A DNA stretch of 64,000 nt from Heloderma charlesbogerti (Eukaryota; Chordata; Lepidosauria; Squamata; Helodermatidae), in the NCBI GenBank assembly GCA_026122225.1, contig JANEZZ010000805.1:1-64000 (forward strand), written 5' to 3'. How positions within the stretch are numbered: position 1 is the stretch's first letter; the number at the start of each line of letters is the position of its first letter. Positions 53,198 to 64,000 of this stretch are shown one piece after another. The translations under genes and the position numbers were made by a program. A model generated the notes under the pieces. The model ran no database searches. It had not been told where the DNA came from and worked only from the letters and a program-made list of their open reading frames with translations.

Positions 53198-53544
53198 CAG
53201 GGGTGTGCATGTTCTAGGATCAGGAAGATGCATCCCTCCCCCTTCTTCCCTAGAAGCTACCAGGGGCCACACCCCTGCTGCTATGCTGCCACTGCCAGCA
53301 AGGAAAAATAGCCTGCTTTTAAAAGCAAGTTGCATGCTTTGCCGTCAAAATATGGTGGTGCTGTGGCAGGAAAACATTTGCTTTGAAAATTTTCTTTTTG
53401 TCACTGCCATATCACCACATCTGGGCAGCAAATTGTACATTTGGCTTTTTAACAACAGGTATTTGTCTTCACTGCTGCACCACCAAATGGTGATGGAAAA
53501 TTCAGCGGGGGGGGGGGAGGCCATGATGCTGCATGCCCACCCTG
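53198..53544. mobile_element. hAT MITE with 8-bp target duplication
   Basis: 347 bp; ends CAGGGGTGTGCATG and CATGCCCACCCTG; perfect 8-bp flanks ATCTAGAT at 53190-53197 and 53545-53552. The CAGGGGTG-type terminus is characteristic of hAT elements. No transposase ORF. Confidence 0.88.
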
Positions 53545-53552
53545 ATCTAGAT

Positions 53553-54700
53553 GCACCTCTAAACTCAGATAATGTCAATGAATCAGGACATACCTGGGAC
53601 ACATCTTCGTGGACAATTTCCCTTGCTATAGTCCATTGCTTTAGCACTACATTGGAAGTTTGGGAGAAATTACACCAGAAAAGTGATGATGTTATGCAGG
53701 AGAAGTCATGGTCTTTATCTGTCAGGCGGATGTGTGTATATGGCAGAAGGATAATGCAAGCTTAGTTTAGGCTGCTTGTGGCATATAAGGACTGCATGCA
53801 CTGAATACATATATCTGATTCTCAAAAAAGTAGCCTTTGGATCTAGTATTAGGCAGAGTGAGGCAATTGCCTCAGACGGCAGATGTGTGAGTGTGGGGGG
53901 CAACAGAGGGGGCATCCCAAGTGTTCCTCCTCAGCCATTGGCTGTTCTCCTCTGTTGGAGGACAGAACTGTGTATGCCACACAACCGGTCCTGGACTCCA
54001 TAAACTAGCCTGCTGCCTCAGGTGTGGTGGAGAACATTATCCCATTACCAGCCAACTTCTGTGCATGGAATGGAGAAGGGGCACCATCTTGTCTGCCTCA
54101 GGCAGCAATGTTTCTTGGGCCAGCCATGCCTCTGGACACACTCTGAACATGTGCTTAAACACCATTGAAATCTGTCACACATAAGCATGCCTCACTTCTA
54201 AGCAGTGGATTTGTCTTTGTTAATTAGTTAAAAGAAACTATTGTAATCCAAATGTAACCTCTCTTGGGATACTGAAATATTCTAATTGGTTAGTTAATTG
54301 CTTAATCTATTAAAAGCTTAATTAATGTTAAAAAACCGTAAATCTTTCAGCAGTCCTAGAATCCACATAGGATTATTTTTTGGTTTATTGATTCTGAAAA
54401 AAAGGACGTCAATTGGGTTGTTTTTAATAGTGAACAATTATGTGTGGGCCTCAAAGCTCAGCTGTTCAATTCAGATGTAGTGTAAACAAGTTACCTCTAA
54501 TGCAGATTCCAGTGCAACTAAAAAGGCATTCTCCATGCATCATTCACAGTGATGCATGTAGAAAGCAGTTACTGATGAAGTGGTTAATGTAATGCTAACC
54601 TGCTATCAAGCTGATTGCAGCCATCCTCAGGAGATAAGCAAGTACTTTTCTCACATTCTGAAATGATTTTTGCAGTCCAGACATCTTGATGAATCTAGAA
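53553..54700. other. Intergenic
   Basis: No gene or repeat recognised. Confidence 0.55.
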
Positions 54701-55108
54701 CCCTATTCAGACTTTCTCCACACATTTAAGTTACATATAGAGAAGATGGAGTGGCGCTGACTCTCACCCTAGCATTCCCATGCACTGCTGGTCATACCCT
54801 CTTTGCAGATATTACACTGAATGTACATACACCAAGGGGTGTCTACTCATTTATAGTTGTATACATGAAGGTGTTCCACATGATTGGAACCATTGTGCAA
54901 TTGGGAGTCCTGACTGGTGTAGAATGTGTATGTGTGAACAGCAATATGCAAGTAGCCCCCACTTTGTAGTGTAGACGTGACGTCACGCTGGATGCGTCTA
55001 CATCAAGGAGGCTGGAACTGTGGTGTGCATGATGGCAGGGCCAGTGGTGTGGTCCTGATCCCCCCTTCTCCATGCACACCTTGAATGAGTGGAGAGGTCT
55101 GAATAGGC
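54701..55108. mobile_element. DNA-transposon MITE with ~28-bp inverted ends
   Basis: CCCTATTCAGACTTTCTCCA at the left mirrors ...TGGAGAGGTCTGAATAGG at the right, extending through ACATTTAAG / TTGAATGAG. No clear target duplication, so the superfamily is open. Confidence 0.65.
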
Positions 55109-55388
55109 CTTAGGCATTATATGTTTTTTGCCCCTGGATGCCAAATCCACCAAAAATGTAGCTTGCCATTTACAAGGTACTTGAGAAAACACATGTCAGA
55201 TTGTTTCTCAATGTCTAATCCTACATGGATCTTCTACAGAATTTCAACTAGCACTACACGTAAGGAGAAAGTGATCATGTGAACTGGCTCTAAATACCTC
55301 ACACTCCAGTATGGAAATTGTTGAAATTTACAGAAGCTAAAGACCAGAATTAAACAAAACTAAGACCAGTTTCTCCTGGTCTTATTGC

Positions 55389-55522
55389 AATCCGGCTTCT
55401 CCAGGTAGGGCAAGGAAAGAATCCCGCCTGAAACCCTGGAGAGCCACTTCCAGTCAGTGTTGACAATACTGGGCTAGATGGACCATTGGTCTGACTCAGC
55501 ATAAGGTAGCTTCCTATGTTCT
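55389..55522 (+). mobile_element. tRNA-derived SINE, 5'-truncated
   Basis: Same body and tail as 52961-53144 from CTTCTCCAGGTAGGGCAAGG to CAGCATAAGGTAGCTTCCTATG; the tRNA-like head is missing. Confidence 0.85.
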
Positions 55523-58138
55523 TCAGTTCTCCAGAACTTTCCGTCAGGCTAGATACAAGCCCCCCACCCCACCCCAATCTATGTAATTCAAAATAATTAC
55601 AAACTGACTGATATTTTTCATGGAGATGAGTGGGAACCCCGGTTTTCCTTAAAAAAAAAAAAAAAGACAATTTAGCAGGCTGGATTTTGCGTCCTGCCAT
55701 CTGCCAGATCCACCTTGTTCCAGAATCTCTACCAGTTGCTGAATCCCTTGGTTTAGACATTGTAGGCCATGTCATGCATGCATGGAGGCATCAAGCACAG
55801 TCAGGAAATAATGAACTACCACACCATTACAGTGCTGGAGGCTTCAGCACATGCATAGTTCAACCTACAGCATCAGAGAAGCCTTCCAGGCCTGGAACAC
55901 CATACTCGATTAGGCCAGATCCACAAATCAAGCACTGAATTCTGCTCTGAGTGAAATTCAGCAACATCCCTGTTCCCAAAACATAAAAATAAAAATCAAG
56001 GCCAATAGGAGAAAAGTCTAATCTATTGTGTATTGTCTGGAACTAACAGTAAAACAGTTGTTTCTCCTGATCATTACTTCAAGTAGCCTAGAGCTGCTAG
56101 GACGTAAGGCTGGTCAAAGGTCAGCTTGCAATTTTCAGCTTGACATGTGAGTATATAGGAGAGCAGCTATTTTAATTTTCTGTAAGTTTCCTGTGAACAA
56201 AACCAGGTTAACACAAAGGGTCATTTAAAGAGGACCTGTGAGGAAAATTGGCAGCCACCAGACACCTACAGGAGTGTTGCTGCCACGATAATTGCCTCAT
56301 CCCCCCCACCCCAGCAATTATTACAGAAGTGCCCTCCTCACTTTTGCTGGATGTACATGGAGTGGCAAAATGGTTTACAGGAAGATTCTGCACTTTAATT
56401 CAAATATGGTTATACTAGCATAACTTAAAAAAAAGGTACTGAATTTGCTTAATGTCATCTTGCACCATTCCACCCCAATTTCATGATCTTCTGCCTAGTG
56501 ATATATTCATATTATCTCTCTTTCTCAATTTAGCAGTGCCTTCAAGCTATAGACTGATTTTTTTTTCATTTTACAGAAAAAAGTTGATTTATTGTAGGAA
56601 AGATAACAATACCTTTGTACCCTGGAAGAATGAGATTTCAAAGCACTGGTTTTACTTGTGAAAAACTGAGATGTAAGCTTTTTGAGGAATTTGCTACTGC
56701 GATCAGAATATTGAGGGTGCACGGGTAATTTTGGACAGCTTGCTGACTCTGTGATAAGAGACCTCACAGTGCAAGGGATACAAGATGGCAAGCTGAGATC
56801 TAAATTGCTGGAAGTTGCAGACTTCAGGGCAGGCAGAAGCAATTGCAATATGCTAAAACTATGGAAAGGATGCAGAAGAGGGTTGACTTACTGATGCAAA
56901 ACAAAACCAAAAAAAAAGAAAAGGAAAAAGGCTTTTATGCAGGGTCTCAGCAATGTATAACAAAGCCGATGTCTAAAGAAGGCTTGAAGTTATAGAGCCA
57001 AAATGTGTAGGCAATTTTGGCTATGCAGATCACAAGCTTAGGGAAAAATTTGCATTAATTTGCATTTCTATCCAAGCTCATTATCAATCTGACCCCAAAT
57101 TGTATTCCTCAAGTTACCACATCAGTTTTCTCTTCCACTGCACTATGGCAGTGTGTACAGAATCTGAAATGAAGATTCCAAAACTGGTGCAAAGAAGAAA
57201 AGCGCAATCCCATGTTCCACCACTAAGAGCTGATCCCAGCTCCACCACTGACTGCTCCAGAATTTGATTTTAAAAAGCTTCTGTGTTGCACAGCTGTGCA
57301 TCAAAAGGGCTTTTCTCACAGTCTGGTTTTCTGGAAACTAACCACACTTCATTTCAAACCAGCTTCTGTCCCATTCATCTAAGACAGTGAGTGTGACATG
57401 CCAAAATGTTAACGTAGCAAATGCAATAATAGATACATCTCACATTAAACCCCTATGAAGTTTAACAGCAATTGTTAAAGCACATACACTAGATTGTTTC
57501 CATAGACTTTTGTGGAAAAGAATTCATCTGAAGGCAGAAGCCTAACTAACATTGCCTCCAGGTTATAGATGGGGAGAAATTTGCATGAGATTTGCCCAGT
57601 AACTTATGTGAAAACTAGAGAAACACAAATTCATCAGTTCCAGATGAGTAGCCATGTTAGTACGTTGCAGCAAAAACCTAGTCTTGTAGCACTGTAAAGA
57701 TTAACACATTTGTTATGGCATAATCTTTCATGGATATTCATTGATGAAAGTGTATGCCATAATAAATGTGGTAGTCTTTAAGGTGCTTTAAAATGTTTTG
57801 CTGTTTTTGTTGTATACCAGCCTGCTACCAAGTATTCTATTAATAGGATTATGTTCATTATGTATTCCATCTTTCTCATCCCAGCTTTTGTTGAGACTGC
57901 TCTTCTTTGGCCTCCTGCTAGGACAATACATCAGCGTACAGGGGAAGGAAAGGATTTGTGTATGAGCTGTGAGAATAAAATACAAGACTACAGGTAAACA
58001 GCTAGGCAAAACAATATTTGCATAGAAAAGAAGCTAATGCCTGTTAATGTACCACTTTATTATGATTTTCATATAATATTTTTAGACTGCAAAATGTTGA
58101 GAGAAGACTCTTTGATCCAGATCAGTAGCTACTAGTCC
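55523..58138. other. Intergenic
   Basis: No gene recognised. 57630-57800 (AGTAGCCATGTTAGTACGTTGCAGCAAAAACCTAGTCTTGTAGCAC) resembles a widespread reptilian dispersed repeat, class not determined. Confidence 0.5.
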
Positions 58139-58325
58139 TGATGGCAATATACTACCTCCAGTATCGGAGGCAATTGCTGGGGAACTTGGATGAGAGAGTG
58201 TTGTTGGACTCATGTCCTGCTTGTGGCTTTCCTGTGGACAGCTGGCTGGCCACTGTGTAAACAGATCCAACACTGCTGGACTAGATGGACCCTTGGTCTG
58301 ATCCAGCAGGGCTCTTATGATCTTA
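58139..58325 (-). mobile_element. L2/CR1-type repeat tail
   Basis: On the minus strand: AAGAGCCCTGCTGGATCAGACCAAGGGTCCATCTAGTCCAGCAG ..., the family seen forward at 20390. A (CAACAA)n run follows at 58386-58404. Confidence 0.65.
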
Positions 58326-58884
58326 GAAGAGACTTCTGTCAACAGCACAGGGAGGAAGGCCATTTTTGGCAGCAGCAGCAGCATCAACAACAACAACAAC
58401 AACACCCCCGCAGCCTCCTGTGCCACTGCCCACATTGTTCCAAAGGGTTCACCAACCATCCAGAGCAGATTTGGAGGGAATAATCACTGAAAATTGCCTC
58501 TCTCCCTGTTCTGCTAATGGAAACCTCCTGTTGATCCAAAAGGCTTCCATCTGCAGAGGGTGCAACCTTAAAATTTCTGTAAAATCAAAAATGTATCCCC
58601 CAAAAGATCAAACACAGCCCCTTCCCTAAAATATAAGTTGTTAAACAAAATTTTGATGGAGCCAATATTTTAGCTGTTCCCTCCCACTCTTGCATTTTCC
58701 ACGCCCTTGCTTATATTGTAGATAACTCCAGCCTTAGATGTAAGTACCTATCAATAAATATGAACTAGATATTCAACTTCTGCATAACTGGTACAACTCC
58801 CCCACCTTTCCTCTGACAGATTAAGCAGACAGACTTTGAGTCTAGCTCAGACCCTAGTACCACTGTTGAAAAGTTTTACATAGG

Positions 58885-59292
58885 GTTGTCGGAGAAATCT
58901 GCAACTGAACCAAATGAGTTTGGATTTTTATGAATCCAACCCATGGATTTCACACAGACCAGCTTTTCCCCATCAAGCAAATTCTGTGGACTTGTGGACC
59001 ATTTTTGTAACTTTCCCAAATTTTATGCAAATTTTGCAAAAGAAAAATTCACATTTAAAAAAAATAGTAAGAAATGTGCATTTCCCCCATAGGCTAAAAC
59101 ATGAAAATGTACATTTTGGGAGAATTTGCACATTTGGGGGAAATTTGCACATTTTTTCACATGTGAATTTGCACAAATTTGGAAACTAAACAAAATCCAG
59201 TTCCATCAATGGGCGGATGACAGAATAAAACGTGCCTGACAATCTATGAAACACAGATGGAACAGATTTTACACAATTCATAGATACCTAGT
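58885..59292 (-). mobile_element. hAT-like MITE, TAGGGATGT family
   Basis: Left TAGGGTTGTCGGAGAAATCTG; right GAAACACAGATGGAACAGATTTTACACAATTCATAGATACCTA. Same family as 19370, 41440 and 59842. Confidence 0.65.
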
Positions 59293-59335
59293 TTCACATG
59301 ATACCTGACTCAGGAAATAACCATATGATACTGTG

Positions 59336-59403
59336 GCAGGGGATCGAAACTGGGACCTTCTGCGTGCCAAGCAGGTTCTCCCTCACACTGAGTTATGGCC
59401 CCT
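59336..59403 (-). mobile_element. tRNA-derived SINE head fragment
   Basis: The reverse complement reads GGCCATAACTCAGTGTGAGGG (A-box side) and GAAGGTCCCAGTTTCGATCC (B-box side), matching the head of the SINE at 52961. Confidence 0.65.
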
Positions 59404-59513
59404 ACTTGAAAACTTGAACTTTTTTGTAGAATTTTGGTTGATCCTAATAAAGGTATTGTGCAAACTGTAGATCTTGGATTCCCCCCGCCCCTCCCCGACC
59501 AACATAGCTTGCT

Positions 59514-59516
59514 TGC

Positions 59517-59572
<56 letters not shown>
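59514..59572. repeat. (CTTT)n microsatellite
   Basis: About 14 uninterrupted tetranucleotide units. Confidence 0.95.
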
Positions 59573-59841
59573 TGTAATGTGCTTTGGAATATACCATATT
59601 TAGCTGCTCAGGGCAGAAACTGCCTTCAGATGAAAAATATTTTCTACCACTTGAAGAGGCACTTTGCACTGAGGTTTCTGTCCTCTCCACCCATGAGGTA
59701 ATAATATTCACAATTTGGCCTTAACTGACTTTTTTTTCCATAGTGCACTGCCTAAAATTTATCTACGGCTTTGCTAATATGAGGACTGTTATGTATCTCT
59801 GCACTTCTGTTCAATATCGACTCAGGAACCTGCATATTTCA

Positions 59842-60335
59842 TGGGGATGTACGGATTTTGTTTAATCTGTTCCGTGTGTGTTTCACAGATTATCAAGATT
59901 CTTTCATTCTGTTGTCTGTTAGTTGATGGAATTGGATTTTTCCCCTCTATTTGGAAAAGTATACAAAAAAGTCTGCTGCAATTTACGTAACTTTTGCTGG
60001 GATTTAACGTTTTGTGTATTTTTCTTAGCTCAGTGTACGATCAATGAGCAGAACGCACAAAAAGGAAACCTACACAGTGGAAGCTGAAGAGAGATCAAGG
60101 ATGTATAAAATGTGTGGTTTAACTTTAAAAGATGGTGTATATATTAGAGTATTTCCCAGTACCATTTGTATTTTTATACAACTATATTTGCATATAATTC
60201 CAGTAAGTAAAAATGGCCTTCAAATCGTGGAATCCACATGACTTGGAAGATGCTGGGCTGCTGAGGAATCCATAGATTGAATTCATAGACATCCAAAGTC
60301 ATTTGAATCCATTTTAGTTTTCTCCAATATCCCTA
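59842..60335 (+). mobile_element. hAT-like MITE, TAGGGATGT family
   Basis: GGGGATGTACGGATTTTGTTTAATCTGTTCCGTGTGTGTTT ... TTTTCTCCAATATCCCTA; forward copy like 41440-41879. Confidence 0.7.
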
Positions 60336-61925
60336 GTGTTTTGCCCGAGGCAATAGGCAGATCAGAGTTACAGCTTGCCTTTGTGTTTTCAAAAATGGAG
60401 ATCAGCCATTGCTTCTCTATCCCAAAATATGTTGCTAAGTGTAATCTGATACCTGCAACACCTACCACTGACTAAGTCATTCAGACCTCAAATCTCCATT
60501 TTGAGACTGGATCTATCTAAACAGCAGACCTCATGGCTGTAACATATGGCCAAATTTGGGGATTTTTCTGTTTCTTTCCCCATCCCCTGCTTTTTGTAGC
60601 CTGATGAAGAGTTCTGGAGAATTTGAAAGCTTGTACATTTTTGTGGAATTATGGTCGTTCCTAAAAAAGGGGGATTTTCCCCTCAAGGACCAGCACGGTT
60701 ATCTTTTTTTTTAATGGTCGATAAAGAGTCTTGCCTATGCTGTATTTCTTTTACAAATGTATGTGATGGACCAGTCGTGTCCTTGGCTGAGAACACTATG
60801 TGTCATATTTCTGACCTGAAAAACATAACAGAAATGAAGGTGAGGGGTACCTAGGTCACAGCAGTTCTTACTATTGGCAGTGACCTCAGCAAAGATCAGC
60901 AGTTTCTCTTGGAACACTTGGAGAATCCCCCCCTCTTTAAAGGCAGAGCTTCTACTTCAGTGCTGAAAAGGAGCCATGAGGGCAGGTTCAGTAGGAGATA
61001 AAAGCTGCACTCTCAGCAGCACGGGGACAAGAATATGAGGCTAGTAAAAAGGGCCTCCAGCAGGGTGTTACAAAGGCTGAAAATTGGAACGGAAGATGCT
61101 GAAGTTGCAAACACATCCATGCAATCAAGCTTAGGGACGTTAGAGGGCTAACCCAGTGAGAAATACTGCACTTACACTACAAGGGAATAGGAATACACTG
61201 TGGCAATAACTTCTCTTGAGTTTTGAGGGCAAAAAGCCTATGCCAGAGTATGTGTTGAAGAATTTGGATTTGAGAGAAAGGGCAGGCAGCCGAAAAGATA
61301 GCACTGTTATGTATCTCTGCACTTCTGTTCTATATCAACTCTATGGAAGTCGATCAAAGCTATGATTGAACAAATCTATGGAAATGGGATAAGGAAACTG
61401 AAAGCAGCAGAATAAATGACTATTCTCTTGATCAGAGAAATTGTGGGTACTACTTAGAAGCCTGGGGGTTCACACAAACAAAAGTAGAAACAATAGGGGA
61501 GAAAGTTTCCCCCTGCATTTTTCCCATTTTTCCAGGGATTTTTGGAAAACTTGGCAAACAATTGTGGGGTTCCCCAAAATTTTCCTCCATTTTTTCCAGT
61601 TTTTTTTTCCTGGGCTTTCACATCTCCAGTAGTTGTTACATTCTGCAAGACCAGTACTATGAAAGATGCTTACATTCTAGAAGGCTAGCATTGTCCAGGT
61701 TTTTTAGCCTTGGATAATCTGAACGTGATATGCAGTATTCTATGTACAAGGATTTTTAACATTTTTTATGGAGGCTTAGTCACTTTGTTTTTGTTTTAGT
61801 GGATGTTAATATGACCCATTAAGAGAATTCAGGGGAGGGGAAGTGGTCTCAAGTTACAGCATGTGAATGGGGAGGGGGCTTCTAACCCCTTTTTAGCCTC
61901 CCTCCTGTTCTTATTTTTTAAACTC
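60336..61925. other. Intergenic
   Basis: No gene recognised. CTGTTATGTATCTCTGCACTTCTGTTC at 61305 repeats 59788, suggesting a shared dispersed repeat around both. Confidence 0.5.
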
Positions 61926-62125
61926 CTTAGTCATGATGGCTATATATTACCCCCAGTATCAGAGGCAGTAGGCCTCTAACAGTTGCTTGGAAACATGAGC
62001 AGGAAGGTGCTATTATGCTCATGTTCTGCTTGTGAGTTTTCCATGGGCACCTCTGCTTGACCACGGTGGGAACAGAATGCTGACTAGACAGGTTTTTGGT
62101 TTGATCCAGCATGGCTCTTTTGTTT
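61926..62125 (-). mobile_element. L2/CR1-type repeat tail
   Basis: Minus strand: AGAGCCATGCTGGATCAAACC ... ACAGAATGCT-type middle (reverse of 62060-62110) ... ATACTGGGGGTAATATATAGCCATCATG. Same family as 20390 and 58139, more decayed. Confidence 0.6.
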
Positions 62126-62479
62126 TCCTTCCTTCGTTTCTTTTTTTCTTTCTTGTGAGTGAGAAGAAGGTGAAACAGTTTGGGATGCAGCCCCCCACTC
62201 TTTGATGATCTGATATATGGGATAGAGCATCTGCTCCACTGTAGGACAGCCCTTTGCCTCCACTTATGTTCTGCTTGCCTATATGTAAATAAACACTGAA
62301 ATTGCAGAGTTACGACACATCTCCAATGCTTTCTCATACAAAGGAAACTAAACCCAACAGCACTGCCTCTGGAACTGCCACTAAGGGAAATGAGGAGTAT
62401 ATAAGAGGATGGTGCAGATCTAATTTCTCCTTCAGCTTTTGGTTAAATAAATTCTCTGTTTTTTTTCCTCAACAAGACT

Positions 62480-62672
62480 CTCTCATTAGAGTATTGGCCA
62501 AGGACTGGGGAAACCCAGGTTCAAATCCCTATTCAGCCATGAAGCTGTCTTTCAACCTAAGCTTCCTCATAGGGTTGTTGTGAAAATAAAATGGAAGGGA
62601 AGAGACTCATCTATGCCATCTGGAGCTCTTCCAAAGAAAGGCAGGACATACATGTAATAATACATAAAAAAA
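62480..62672 (+). mobile_element. MIR/CORE-like SINE
   Basis: GGTTCAAATCCCTATTCAGCCATGAAGCT (B-box-like) then GGGTTGTTGTGAAAATAAAATGG and GAAAGGCAGGACATACATGTAATAATA, a typical tRNA-derived SINE body with an L2-like tail. Confidence 0.6.
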
Positions 62673-64000
62673 AATTACATCCAGGAGATATATTTGACCT
62701 TCACATTGTACCTTCAGGAGAAACATTTGCACTCCAAGTGTTGATTGGTAATTAAAGGACTGTATTTTTGAATGCTGAATTTGTTCCTTAATGGGAGCAA
62801 GCCCAGCAACAAGCACACAGATGGTACCTCGGGTCGCTCTTTCACACTTTCCCATCACTTCCTACTAATTATGTTTCATGTTCAAGTTCTATGCAGGATG
62901 GTGCTATAATTCACAATCTTTAACCCTGATCTCTCTAATGCACATGACAGAATGAAGGCAAAAAAACTCCATCCCCAACAAGAAACACAGTCCCAACTAA
63001 GCTATTTGTGTACCAGCCACTGCTGTAGGAGTTCAGCTTTTAATTACCTCCTTCCTTCTTTGATCTCACACACCTTCTGTTGGAATATGATTTCCCACCA
63101 GATTGTAGAGAAAGCAGCTAAAAAAAGATAACGAGATTCTGTGTGTAACTGAGGAAGAGGAGAATATCAAGCAATCCATGATCTTCAAAGGTTGTCTCTC
63201 ATTGATTCTTCAATGTTCATGGAATCACTTGAGTTGTAGAACAGAAGCTATTCTGCAGAAGAAGAATGATCTTTTGTATTTATAAAAGAACATACAGGTC
63301 TCTCTTTATGTCTGTGGATTAAGGCAAAAAGAACTGAAGATCTCATTTTAAGTCACCAAGGACAGGCATCATTTCACAAAATAGGGTTTCTAAATCATGA
63401 AGACTTTTGTGATGAGAATGTATTAGTATTTAGTACCTATAAACAAATGTTGATAGCCGGTATATGTTTAGCATTTAGCCTGAACTGTTGAAAGCTGGAC
63501 ATTTTATTGGGGGTGGAATGAAACTGAAGAAATGAATATATATTCTTCCCAGCAACATCTTCATGGTTATCATCACAAATCCATGAGGCAAATATTAGAT
63601 AATAATTCTGAAAAATCTTACTCTGAAAGTACGTTAACAAAGAATAAGTTAGAGTACAGCCACCACAGACCACAAGAGCTAAAATGATAAACTACAGACT
63701 GTTTCAAAAGTATTGCATTATCATTTTGACTATTACCAGATACAAACTGTTATGACTTGTAGCTTACTTGTTATTTTGTATTTAGGGATGGTGGATATTT
63801 GTTATTTTGTCTTTGGTATTTCATATTTGGGTATGGATATTTATATATACACAATAATTGTATTACACAGCAATAGTGAATCGCACATGGATCAGCTTAG
63901 TCTGATATACCAACTATGCCCTTATCTGAACAGAGATAGCCTAGGGTCCTAATTTGGTCCACCAGGGTTCCCCAGAAGACCACACACCCTTCCTCTGGCC
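62673..64000. other. Intergenic
   Basis: No gene or repeat recognised up to the window end. Confidence 0.55.

Overview
The window is non-coding vertebrate DNA built almost entirely from transposable elements. I recognise no host protein-coding exon, rRNA gene or functional tRNA gene. The repeat mix points to a squamate reptile, most likely a lizard: three BovB (RTE) LINE copies, L2- and CR1-clade LINEs, 5S rRNA-derived and tRNA-derived SINEs, PIF/Harbinger and hAT-type DNA transposons, and a class I (gammaretrovirus-like) endogenous retrovirus. The species cannot be named from the sequence.

Layout. 1-6.5 kb: an L2 tail, half of a palindrome-rich hAT-like element, and a minus-strand endogenous retrovirus (LTR, His-type primer site, gag, pro, partial pol). 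7.8-10.7 kb: two complete palindrome-rich hAT-like elements, one with a perfect 8-bp target duplication and one inserted inside a 5S-derived SINE, then the end of a Harbinger-like element. 14.2-23.8 kb: three BovB copies: one full-length at the 5' end but with an in-frame internal deletion, one with a 5' inversion, and one 5'-truncated copy flanked by a 63-66 bp direct repeat. 24.4-32.1 kb: a decayed PIF/Harbinger element with a Myb/SANT-like gene on + and a transposase piece on -, disrupted by three more palindromic elements. 33.6-39.3 kb: a second Harbinger element with ~170-bp inverted ends, a transposase N-terminal half, a GC-rich coding VNTR, and a nested almost intact L2 LINE (932 codons). 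40-64 kb: ordinary repeat-rich sequence with an L1 fragment, a CR1 LINE, SINEs and several small DNA transposons, plus an unexplained 71-bp near-perfect inverted repeat at 43.4/44.2 kb.

The most unusual object is the palindrome-rich hAT-like family, with six copies here. Its core is made of palindromes within palindromes. Both ends of every complete copy carry a consensus 5' splice site pointing out of the element, and the exon-like segment ending at one of these starts with ATGGCGG in all six copies. This looks like a mobile bidirectional first-exon or promoter cassette. The sequence features are directly visible; promoter activity and splicing are inference.

Nesting gives relative ages. 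The palindromic elements cut the retrovirus, a 5S SINE and a Harbinger transposase, so they are younger than those. BovB copies with perfect 12-bp target duplications are also recent. The L2 lies inside the second Harbinger element.
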